This document shows, piece by piece, positions 13,936 to 23,672 of a DNA stretch of 64,000 bases. How positions within the stretch are numbered: position 1 is the stretch's first letter; every line of letters starts with the position of its first letter. Source of the DNA: Punica granatum. Lineage: Eukaryota > Streptophyta > Magnoliopsida > Myrtales > Lythraceae. The position numbers were made by a program, and so were the translations under genes. The notes beneath the pieces are model-generated. The model ran no database searches and was not told the origin of the DNA. It saw nothing but the letters and a program-made list of their open reading frames with translations. Location: positions 37,821,122 through 37,885,121 of the forward strand of contig NC_045129.1 in the NCBI RefSeq assembly GCF_007655135.1. Reading direction: 5' to 3'.

Positions 13936-15282
13936 AGTTCAATACTACATTTTTTTCCCCCTGAAATTATGAATTTGTGGTTTTTATCGAATAAAAAAGT
14001 GTGTCAAAGAGACCTTGTTGCCGAGGTTTAATTGTATACACAACATTTGGGCTGGGGTTCTCTTATTGGGTCTAAACAGATGTTGGGCCACAAGGTTAAC
14101 CATCATATTTGGTCGGGCCGCAGTCGGCCTCTCTATACTCACTAATCCCTATAATTGTTGCATCAACAGTGAGAGGATATACATTCCAACCATCAATCAG
14201 AAAATAAGAAAATGTTGAGCAAAGATAATAAAAAGAGTGGAGAAGAAAATTATCTCGGTTAGGAAATTCTATGTTTTGGGAATGATTTTCCAAAACATAG
14301 CCGCAATCTTTGTTTCAATGGAAATTTCTGTAAGTAGACAGTCCAAGATCGATCATCCAAACAAAGCTATATGGGAAATTCACCTCGTTATATTGATGGA
14401 AAAGGTTAAGTGAAAATCTCTGAAAGTTTGAAGAAGATGTTTCGAGAAAATTACAGTTTCCGAATATACACCCAAGAGAAAGCCCAAGGTTGATCAAACA
14501 AAAGCAATAAATTATTTTCGTCTCGATTTTTGACAGCTAGAGAGTAGTTTCCGAAATCATTGTTTGTGTCACTCAACAAGCTTTTCTTGGTGCAGGATGG
14601 AATCTCTCATGCTCGAAGTAATAAGGACACTACATTTGCGGCCAGTGTAAGCCTAATGGCTATTAATTTCTAGTACTTAAAGCCTAGACAGAGATGTCAT
14701 ATATCGAATTCGGAAATGCATTCAGATAATAGTATGCGAGTCCATCGATGGATCATTATACAAATTTTCCCATGTTTATTATTAATCTAATTATTCGGTT
14801 CAGTTTATGAAAATTCAGCACCACGATTTCAACACCTCAACTAATTCGATATATTTCGGTTGTCATGCAATATCTTCCTTTTTCTAGTTAGATTTACTAG
14901 CTACAAATTTTCCTCCAAAACCATGAAAACTTCTTCTTGATTTTTGTTTTTATTAAAAGATCACCAGAAGTTCTTGGCCTATTAGCTAACTTAATTCCCA
15001 TTCAAGCTTCATAATGGCACTTGTCACAAAGGTAACTCTTTCTTGCATTTCAGAAACCAAAGAAACACGTGTTGATTTTGGAAAAGATTTATCTCGTATA
15101 TGAACAAGAAGTTGGCAAGTTATCGATATAATTATAATAAGGACAAATTTAGTTCAATAACAAAAAATTTAAAATACTGGATATCATAAAATCCAATCCT
15201 GATACTTTTGTTGCAACCATAAACTTAATTACCAGAATCCATATCATCATCATCACCTTAATAATTTCACGAACCTTTACAT

Positions 15283-15616
15283 CTTGTTCGGATTGAAGGT
15301 TATGGAGGGTTATGAAAGGATGGGTTATGAAGAGATTAAAATAACCCATGTTTGACTTTTAAAATTTTTAAGAGGATGAAGGTTATGGAGGAATAGTTAA
15401 TTCCACAGATAAGAAAATCAACCATTGAGATAGCATTATACAAAATAATCAACGGTCAGGATCTTTACCAAATTCTCACACCATCCCACCCACCCTTTAA
15501 TGAAGTTTATTCAAACATAAAATTATACAAAATTAAAGAACTCCATAATCTACCTCATCCCATACTTCCATAACCCACCCCTCCATAACCTTTCATAAGA
15601 TGCTATCCAAACAAAG
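15283..15616. mobile_element. MITE-like element with imperfect terminal inverted repeats
   Basis: The left end reads CTTGTTCGGATTGAAGGTTA. The right end, reverse-complemented, reads CTTTGTTTGGATAGCATCTT, and both continue into GGTTATGGAGGG and GGGTTATG blocks. The element is about 334 bp and has no coding potential. I could not define a target-site duplication. It lies about 90 bp beyond the stop of the dioxygenase, so it may be in that gene's 3' UTR or just past it. Confidence 0.65.
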
Positions 15617-15707
15617 TGTAAAAGATCCAGACATAATAATTATCTTTGCAATACAAACTCCATAAACTTGGTAACATGCAAACAACTAGACAAATTAGGT
15701 CAAATCT

Positions 15708-18422
15708 TTAAATGATCCAGGCCCTCCCTTTGAGCCCGCTGCCATGTTGAAGCTCAAGATAGTCCTTGTATTTCATCCCCGCATAAGCTGCTGGGCAGCT
15801 TCCGTTGTCTAGTAGTTCGGGGACAGGCTTAACTATTGTATCTGCTGATGGCCCGTTCGGTACAGCAATGGAAATCCTCGTGGCTGTGTTGTTCACAGCT
15901 GCTCGATGAAAGACACTCTTGTACTTCCCATTGGTAAAAACCTGCAAAAGGACAATGATATGTGTCTGTTTAGGTTTTCTTCTAGCTAGCCATTTTACAA
16001 ATTACGAGTCAATTTCTGCTCATGAGGAAAAATAAATTTGTCATGTGACATGTATCACAAACCAATAAGAATTCACCAATTAAATATAGGTTTTTAAAAA
16101 TATTATAAAAACAAATTTGTTAATAAAAATAGAATCTTTTATATTTTTTTGTGATACGATGTCACGTGATATATCTGTCAGACATAATACCTTCTAACTC
16201 ACAAGGTCCTCAATTTACAGGCATACCATGGAAACCCCGACGGTTCGAAAAAGGTTGTGTATCGATCGAACTAGAAATGATCATCCCAAAAGACAACATT
16301 TTACAAAAAGGATAAGCAATGAGCAATTACAATAACGAAACATTGTTTCCATCAAAAAAAAAACGACACATTGTACCTATTCGGCCGTTTACCTATCAAA
16401 AAATTCCTTCCGAAAATGTTTCCAATTTCCTAAAAAAAATGAAACTACTTCTCTTCCATTTTAAAGAACTATGTCCAGCTATTTACCCAAAAAAAAAAGA
16501 ACTATGATTAGCTTCTGGGGGGTAAAATGATGTTTGCACTATCCATCGGAAAAAAAAAAAAGATTTTTGTACTGTGAGAGATTCAAACTTTCATATTTTC
16601 TCTTGCACTTTCTATTTCAAGTAACATTTGATGTGTTCACTATCTCAAACAAGAGCACCCAAAGGAAATCACCATATTTTATCATCTAACATTAGACCTA
16701 TATCTTAAAATTTAGCAAGTAATAGACTTATTTTGCTCATTTCTCCTTTTGAGGGGATACAACAAATAAATATAAGTAAGTAACATAGCATTTGGTAACG
16801 AAGTTAAGTTTGATTTAATTTGATTTAGTTTGATTTGAGGAGATTAAAACAAAAGTAATTGGGAAAAGTATTTAATAGAATTTAAAAAAGAAAATAAAAA
16901 GTAATGATTGTGTTGTTGAATTGAGAAATATGTGTGAAATTGAGGAAAAATGTTGAATAATTAAGAGAATTAAGTACTAAAAAATTAATTATAATAATAG
17001 ATAAGAAAAAGTTTGAGAGAGAATTTGAATAAAAAGATTAAAAAAAAAAGTAATGATTGTGTTGTTGAATTGAGGGAAAAGTAAAATTAAGTTAAGTTAA
17101 GTTAAATTTAATTTCATAAACAAATATAGCAACTAGATTCGAACTCTTTTATCCAAAGTAAGTCAAAGTGTCGGAGCCTCGATGTGCAAGCAACAAAGAT
17201 TTTAAGAAAAACTTGCATTTTGAGAGGGAAGAGGTTTACCTCAAGCTGATCACCGATGTTCACAAAGAAAGCACCTGGAATAATATTTGCAGCGACCCAT
17301 TTGTCCTCGTGCTGAACTTGCAGCCCGTTGATCCCATTCTGTATGAGCACAGTTAAAAGACCGTGGTCCGTGTGAGGGGGCAAGCCTACTGCAAGCTCGG
17401 GCTGTGGACAAGGTGGGTATAGATTTGCATCGAAAAATTGCAGGCTCGATTCAAGATTCAGAGCCCTGTCCATATAAGATGATTCCAAACCCAGGCTCTC
17501 TGATATTCCTCCAAGTAGATCTCTCACCATCCCACGGATGGCATTAGTAAACTCCGCTAGCACTTCCCCTGCACAGTAAAGTTTGGGCTTATCTCTGAAA
17601 ACTCTGCTATCTCAATTGAATATCATCGTCCGTGTCATCATAGTCATATATACTTGAAGACATAGCTAGTAATCTATTTCCTTCCAAGTCGCTTGATGTA
17701 TAGGAAAATATAAAGGAAAATTAAGTAGATCAATTTCACACAGTACAAACCTAGCTAGAAGTATTATATACATTAATCAAAACATTAAAGTGTTAATTAA
17801 GACACAGTTAAATATAACACCTGAAACCTGCTGGCTTGCTTGGAGAGTGAAACTCTGGGTGAACCATAACCCTCAGATAATCCCTCCAGAATAAGACTTC
17901 AGTCACAGCAGCATCAGCGCCGGTGCCATGACAGATAGGATCCGATGTATGCTTCCCTTCATACTCTCTCTTCACCTCCTCTTCTTGATCGAAGAACTCC
18001 TTACAGCTATCCAGTATTTTGTTTATTAGGCCCTCATCCACCCTGTGATTGATCACCTGTATAATAAATTTGAAGAACCTATAAATTGGTGCACTCGGTT
18101 AAGTTTATAGGTATGGACTTATTCTGTGTCCTCGATTAAGTTGATTTAATAATATACATAAATCAAGTACCATGAAGCAGCCCCAATCTCGGCACATGTT
18201 TCCAAGGTTTCGTACGATTGGCGAACGTTGATCTGGAGTGCCAGAGGTCAACAAGGAGAAATCAATGACAGGGATCGGCTCTTGATCTTCTCCTGCTCCA
18301 CCACTAGCAATTGCTTGATCAATTGTAGAGAGAGTCTGGAAGTTGTATATCGGTGGTATCTCGGTGAGGTTGTGCTTTTCTGCTAGGGCTTTGACAGTTG
18401 ATGCCTTGAGTGTGGCCGCCAT
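15708..18422 (-). CDS. 2-oxoglutarate/Fe(II)-dependent dioxygenase (DOXC class, DMR6-like)
   Basis: Enzymes of this family couple 2-oxoglutarate decarboxylation to hydroxylation or desaturation of a small molecule (flavonoids, salicylate, hormones, alkaloids) in the cytosol. Four exons (18422-18171, 18056-17828, 17567/8-17240, 15941-15708) give about 347 aa, the usual size. An N-terminal DIOX_N domain (IPVIDFSLL; DWGCFMVINH) precedes the 2OG-FeII core. The iron ligands are His226 and Asp228 (PPHTDHG) and His282 (SVFHRAAV); the 2OG-binding Arg292-x-Ser294 is in TRISIA. Intron 3 is about 1.3 kb and carries a MITE. At the exon 2/3 join the family usually reads PAGFREVLAEF, but the obvious donor shifts frame by one base. 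An upstream donor (CAG|GTTTCA) restores it as PAG-EVLAEF. The substrate cannot be told from sequence; DMR6-like, 2-ODD11-like and hyoscyamine-hydroxylase-like names all fit. Confidence 0.88.
16790..17125. mobile_element. MITE in dioxygenase intron 3, with 5-bp TSD
   Basis: The element is 336 bp. Its left end ATTTGGTAACGAAGTTAAGT and the complement of its right end, ATTTGTTTATGAAATTAAAT, match at most positions. It is bounded by the direct repeat ATAGC (16785-16789 and 17126-17130). A related copy lies at 61909-62156. It is AT-rich with repeated GATTTAATTTGATTT motifs and no ORF. Confidence 0.75.
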
Positions 18423-19280
18423 TGAAATCAGCAGAGGATGAACTCAGAGATATGAATGGACGCATCTGCAATGAATGATCAACAGTTTTTGTAAATCCGA
18501 CGAGATTAATTCATGATACCGCTGATTTTCTTCATTCTAGGCCTCTTATATTATGCGTTATAAGAAGCCATAAATATATGTACTAATGAAGTGCAGAAAT
18601 TAATTCGAGAATATGTTATTAACAGAGGAAAAATTAACGTGCAATAGAACAATATGTCATATTAATATTCAATTTCTTATTGCAAATGTTTTTTAGGGTT
18701 TTAAGTTCAAATAATTCGCATTTTCTATGATGATTACGTTTCCTTCCCATTTAAAAATTCCATTGCACTAAATATGGCCTAATACATTAAAAATTACAGA
18801 GTTGAAACGTTTAGGCAATGCTGTTAAAAGTTAAAACACAAAAAGTTACTACATTACGTACAGAAATCTCGAAAAACAGACAGCTGAAGACGGAAAACAG
18901 AAAATAATAAGTTCACCAAAAGAGAAAGCTGCTCCAATATATATATGCATATGTATCAGAGAGTTTTGCATGAATTATAAACAGAATAAGCGCGCATACC
19001 GAATTTATATCTTAGACTGAACGCATCAGAGCAAGTACTTAATTCAAAGTGAATAATCGAACCCCTTGAGTCCACCTAACCTTTCCGAGTTGGGCCTGCT
19101 GTTGTCAATGTCGAAGAAGTTGCAGAGAGGCGTTTGCGAAGACACAATATTACTGTATGAAGATCTACGACAGTCGCATGCATATATATATAAAGTGGAC
19201 TACTGCCTTGAAGCATCGCGCGGTTCGGATTTCCTCAAGTTGAGTTCAGATCTGGGTCAACGAAATGTGCTCCTAGATCA
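18423..19280. other. Dioxygenase 5' flank; no gene seen
   Basis: This region should contain the promoter and leader of the minus-strand dioxygenase. It is AT-rich and I see no convincing ORF or RNA gene. Confidence 0.6.
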
Positions 19281-19289
19281 AAACCAATA

Positions 19290-19600
19290 TGCGGTTTGGC
19301 TCAACGCGTGTTCTTATTTTAAAAAATATTTCGAGTTCGAGTTTAATTTGTAAATAGAGAAAATTCACGATGAGAATTCCTCATTGGGTCGACGAAATCA
19401 GAATTCCTTGGCCATGTTGTGTACACTACGCAAAAAAAAAAAAGTGCTCCTCATGGACAAAACACCCACTTTAACCAGCCAATCGGTTCCGCGTTTATTC
19501 TCTTTAAGCAATGTTGGGTTCGAGTTATCACAGAGAAAATTCATGATTGTGAGAGTTTTATCTATTAATGGATTGACCTGATTCAAACTGAATTAATCAA
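19290..19600 (+). repeat. Dispersed repeat family R1, copies 3 and 4 in tandem
   Basis: Two diverged copies follow each other. The first spans about 19290-19400 (GGTTTGGCTCAACGCG .. TTCGAGTTCGAG .. GAAAATTCACGATGAGAA). The second spans about 19475-19600 (CCAATCGGTTCC .. GGGTTCGAGTTATCACAG .. AAATTCATGATTGTGAGA .. GATTCAAACTGAATTAATC). Confidence 0.55.
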
Positions 19601-20020
19601 TATCCATATTTGTGGATATCGTGATGCATGTGAAAATAAATAAATAATATAATATATCTATTTATGTATAAAAACATATAAAATATTATATATTTTATTT
19701 TACAAGAAACTTTTGGCACTCTCACAAGTTTTTTTTTAATTCTACATTATTTTATTTATTTATTGTATAATATTATATAATCATTAACAGAATAAAATAA
19801 GAAAAAGAAAGAAATTTTGTCCCCTTTTGTGTTTTGTTTTATTAGACGATTTAAATTAAAAATATAATTACTTTATTCGTAAAAAATAAAATGAGATAAT
19901 TGATCCTATTACATCATTTTTTTTAATGTTCGATCCCCTCATTACCAATTAAAAATTTTAAAAAAATTAATAATAGTGCGTGAGATTTGAATAATATGTG
20001 CGCGCATATATATACATAGC

Positions 20021-20049
20021 CACGGGTATTGTGCCCGTGCATGCACGGG
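20021..20049. repeat. Overlapping GC-rich palindromes
   Basis: A perfect 16-bp palindrome CCCGTGCATGCACGGG (20034-20049) is preceded by CACGGG, which can pair with the same CCCGTG. It stands out in very AT-rich DNA and resembles the terminal hairpin of plant Helitrons, but no CTRR end was found next to it. Confidence 0.6.
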
Positions 20050-20340
20050 TGGTGTTACCTTATATGGACATTGTATTTATGGTACTCCTATATTCACATG
20101 TTAGTACATTAATTTACTTGCATCATTTGATACAATTAATTGTGCTAAATTTAATATCAAGAGTTTACTATTAAGAGGTCCATTGAGTTGCTTCAATTGG
20201 TTAAAAAAGTTAACTGTAAGAGACACTTCAATGTTTAAAATATTAACAAAATATTGCAAAATACAACAATCAAAGTAATGATGAGAATAATATTAAAAAT
20301 AAAGAAGAACATTTCTTTCAAGATTGGAAATAATACTCAT

Positions 20341-21500
20341 AAAAAGTAGTGATTATGATCTCAATGAATTAATCAATATTGAATAAAATTTTTATGAAAG
20401 TAAAAGGGCCCATTCATTTTGCTTGTCTATAAATGAAATAGTTCTTTTATTTTTTAAATTTATGCCCAATAAAACAACATGAGTAATGATAGTTTTTTTT
20501 TGTTCATTAAAAATTGAATAGAATATATAATATGTTAAATATAAAATTAAATTGAAAGCAAAAAGGTATGTATAACATTATTTTTCACTTCACATTTTGG
20601 ACTTTATATTCTCTATTTTTTTTATCTCATTAATTTACTAATGAAGTTTTTGTTGGAAAATCGAATATTAAAAAAGAAATATTTGTCAATTTTTATAGGA
20701 TATGAGAGAGCAAATTAAATATTATGGTAGATTACATTAAAAATCATTAACTTTTGATCTCGATTCAAATCTATCATGTACTATCATTCATTTTTCATTT
20801 CTTATGGGAAAAGTAATGAAGAAGATCGAGCAGAAAGAGAAGTGATTATGATCTCAATGAAATAATCAATATTGAATGAAATCTTTTTTACCAAAGTAAT
20901 AAGACCGATTCATTGTGCTTGTTTATGAATGAAATAGTTCTTTTATTTTTTTTAATTTATGCCCAATAAAACAATATGAGTATATGATAATTTCTTTCTG
21001 TTTTTATTCATTAAAAAATGAACATAATATATAATATATTAAATATAAATATTAAATATAAAGCAAAAAGTTCTATACAACACTATTTTTCACTTTACAT
21101 ATGGATTTTATATTCTCTTTATCTCACTAATTTACGAATGAAGTTTTAGTTGAAAAATTGAACATTAAGAAGAAATATTTGTCAATTTTTATAGGATATG
21201 ATAGAGAAAAATAAGCACCGCGGTAGATTACAATAAAAATAATGAACTTTCAATCTCGTTTTAAATCTCTCATGTATTATTATTTGTGTTTTATTTTTTA
21301 TGAGAAAAGTAATGAAAGAGATCGAGCAGAAGAGAGAAAGTTATAAGATTGATTATTTTATTTTCTTTTATACAAATGAAATAATTTTTTTTTTGAAATA
21401 TCAAATTACCTAATAAGATAAAATAGGAATACGAACGGAGTTGTTTTCTTTTTCGTATTTTGTTTATTAAAGATTAAATAAAATATATAATATAATATAA
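20341..21500. repeat. Tandem repeat, about 495-bp unit, 2.3 copies
   Basis: AGTGATTATGATCTCAATGA occurs at 20348 and again at 20841. GATCGAGCAGAA occurs at 20824 and 21320. Each unit continues into GAAATAGTTCTTTTATTTTT and ATGCCCAATAAAACAA blocks. The third unit is diverged and ends in a TATAA run. I see no coding sequence. Confidence 0.8.
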
Positions 21501-22048
21501 TATAATATAATACATTATTAGAATGATGAAGAATTAAAAAAATGCGAGAGTATGTCGTAATCTCTCTCATGTTACTCGAAATCTGACAACTTTATCGTAT
21601 TTAAGATTAAAATGGGAAGAGATTAAGCATGCATGGAATTATTCTCAAGTTTTTTTTTCCCTCAAATTGTACGGATGTTCCTTGATAATCAACGATTCAA
21701 CGCAGGTCCAGCTATGTGGGCGGCGTTACTTTTTGACCCCTCCGGTGGAAAATGACATTTTCTTTTTTAATTAAAAGAATTGATAATAAAGAGAGGATTG
21801 GTCGGTTCATATTTGAGTTTATTTAATTAGTTTTCTGTCAGAAATTTTTATTTAATTGGTTGAGCTTATAAAATTTTAAAAATTAAAAAAATTTAAAGAA
21901 AGCTCAAAAATCGAGAAAATAATGATCGGACCACAAAAGTTATAAACTTTATTTTAAAAAAATCAAAAATTTGAGAAAATTTCATTCAGCAATAGAGTGT
22001 TTTGAGACCATTTGGCAAGACTCTATCACAGCTTTGCTTTGTATTATA

Positions 22049-22376
22049 CTAGACACACGACCCGCTCTACGCACGAATATAAAAAATAAAATTTTAAATT
22101 AGAATAGATTTAAATGAAAACATTAATTGATGGATTATAAATTTTGCAGGAGAAAAAAAAAAAGAAGGTGATGGGCGGCAAAAGAATACAGAGAGAGTGG
22201 AACAGAAAAAAGGGGAAAAAAAATTGGGCAGTGGATTAGTAGCTATTTATTTCATTTACTATCTTATCCTTTAAGTTGTGGTTTATAATAATTTGAGTTA
22301 TTTTGTTAGAGGTATTTTGGGGAGTTAAAATAGTGAGACCAAAAGCCTCATCTATCCTTTTGTATATTAGTATAGA
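22049..22376 (-). mobile_element. Small non-autonomous Helitron
   Basis: On the minus strand it starts TCTATACTAATATACAAAAG and ends CGTGCGTAGAGCGGG followed by TCGTGTGTCTAG. It therefore has a 5' TC, a GC-rich hairpin-like block about 10 bases from the end, and a 3' CTAG (CTRR). It sits exactly between an A and a T, as Helitrons do, with no target-site duplication. It is 328 bp and non-coding. Confidence 0.75.
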
Positions 22377-22420
22377 TAATATATGTATTATATATTACAT
22401 AAAATCGTCATGTATTTTTT

Positions 22421-22549
22421 TTTATGAATATAAAAATCATCATGTGATGTGCATGCGAGTCTGTTGCACGTTTTCGGGTAATTTTTTATGAATATAAAAA
22501 TCGTCATGTGATGTGCATGTCAGTCTATTGCACGTTTTCGGGTAATTTT
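22421..22549. repeat. 64-bp tandem duplication
   Basis: TTTATGAATATAAAAATC starts at 22421 and at 22485. Both units run to TTGCACGTTTTCGGGTAATT with only a few differences. Confidence 0.9.
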
Positions 22550-22629
22550 CATGCACTTTTTTTTGTTATTATTACATTGTATGTAGTATTATTATATTTT
22601 TTAGGTATGTATCTTGTATTCAATAGTTC

Positions 22630-22760
22630 AATGGACCCCGACTAATTTAGTTCGAATTAAATCAGTCCACTAAGAGAATAAAACTCTCATTTACTTCATT
22701 TATAAAACTCAAAAGTCAAACCCGAAACCTTACTTGGGACAAACTCCAAACTTATTCAAC
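22630..22760 (-). repeat. Dispersed repeat family R1, copy 5
   Basis: On the minus strand: ATGGGTTGGTTGAATAAGTT, AGTAAGGTTTCGGGTTTGAC, TAGTGGACTGATTTAATTCG. The order matches the 5.7 kb copy. Confidence 0.55.
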
Positions 22761-23379
22761 CAACCCATATTAATTTTTATTTATTATGTTACATTAAATC
22801 TTCCTCGAGATAACGGACAATGGTCGGAGCAGTTCCCAGATCTTCGACTTACGGCACCCCATGGATACCATACCCGTACCTTCCTACTGCCGTTAGATTG
22901 CTCAAGAGAGAGGGATTAGGATGATCCAATGGTCGAGAGGGGAGTGACGTAGGGGACCTGGAGGATACCGTCGAAGATCGTCAAAACTAATGAGAAAAGA
23001 ACCGATCTAATGTTTTATCTAAGTACGTAAGTGTATATAATTTTTTGATAGTTTAATATGGTCTCCCATAGTATAAGAAAAGCTCACAAGGGATTTACTT
23101 TATTGTCCTTTAATGCCCTTTACATCACTATGTTCTCCACTCCAGCTATTTACTTTAGTGTCCATCAACACCGAAGTCATTGACCTCGGATCCCGATAAA
23201 TGACAACCTCGGCCACTTCTCCACCCTCCTGAATTGATCTCTCTCTAGAACATCAAGAAATTCTCGACCAAGGCACGCGAACGATGGTGTGAAAGGATTC
23301 GGTTTTTACTAGCTAAGCTTTACTTAAAGTACGAGAAGCTAGCTAGCTTTTACCACACTTATGGCATCACTGGGAACGA

Positions 23380-23652
23380 ATGAGGAAGTCGCGACTCGAA
23401 GCAGCTGATCATCATGAACAAGTTCGACCGACACTGGTCTCCAATGGCCATAGTCCCACTGCGAGTTCAGCAGCCTCATGCCCCGATACAAGCAATCCGA
23501 AGGTTATCTTTGATATCCCAGAACAGCTAGCTGTTCTCTCTCCAGATAAATCTCTGAAGCATAGCCTCAAATGGAAACTCCAGCTAGCCATGCAACAAAT
23601 TTTCCGACCGTTGAGTTACCAAAAGCCATTTTCTTCTCAATCTAAGACATGA
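23380..23652 (+). CDS. Unrecognised 90-aa open frame (doubtful)
   Basis: An ATG-initiated frame of 90 codons, tail-to-tail with TAF1B (stops about 20 bp apart). It is richer in GC than its flanks, but I recognise no family. A Ser/Ala-rich N-terminal half precedes a stretch reading KVIFDIPEQLAVLSPDKSLK. It could be an unexpressed frame antisense to the TAF1B 3' UTR. The 400 bp upstream hold no other obvious exon. Confidence 0.2.
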   Translation: MRKSRLEAADHHEQVRPTLVSNGHSPTASSAASCPDTSNPKVIFDIPEQLAVLSPDKSLKHSLKWKLQLAMQQIFRPLSYQKPFSSQSKT

Positions 23653-23672
23653 AGGCCGCCAATAATGATTTC

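Larger units (their letters stand above)
4771..15282. other. Gene-free AT-rich intergenic region, about 10.5 kb
   Basis: I see no convincing gene. Open frames here are short, have no recognisable protein character, and lie in AT-rich or low-complexity DNA. The first few hundred bases (4771 to about 5300) should hold the PHO1 promoter and 5' leader. Contents noted: AC/AT microsatellites near 6.0 and 7.4 kb, two copies of a dispersed repeat (5.7 and 13.8 kb), a tRNA-like repeat fragment near 9.95 kb, and a short perfect hairpin at 14269-14300. Confidence 0.7.

Noticed and set aside
14269..14300. Perfect 11-bp inverted repeat (CTATGTTTTGG / CCAAAACATAG)
   Set aside because: Short, with no neighbouring gene for which it could be a terminator and no element ends; left as a curiosity.
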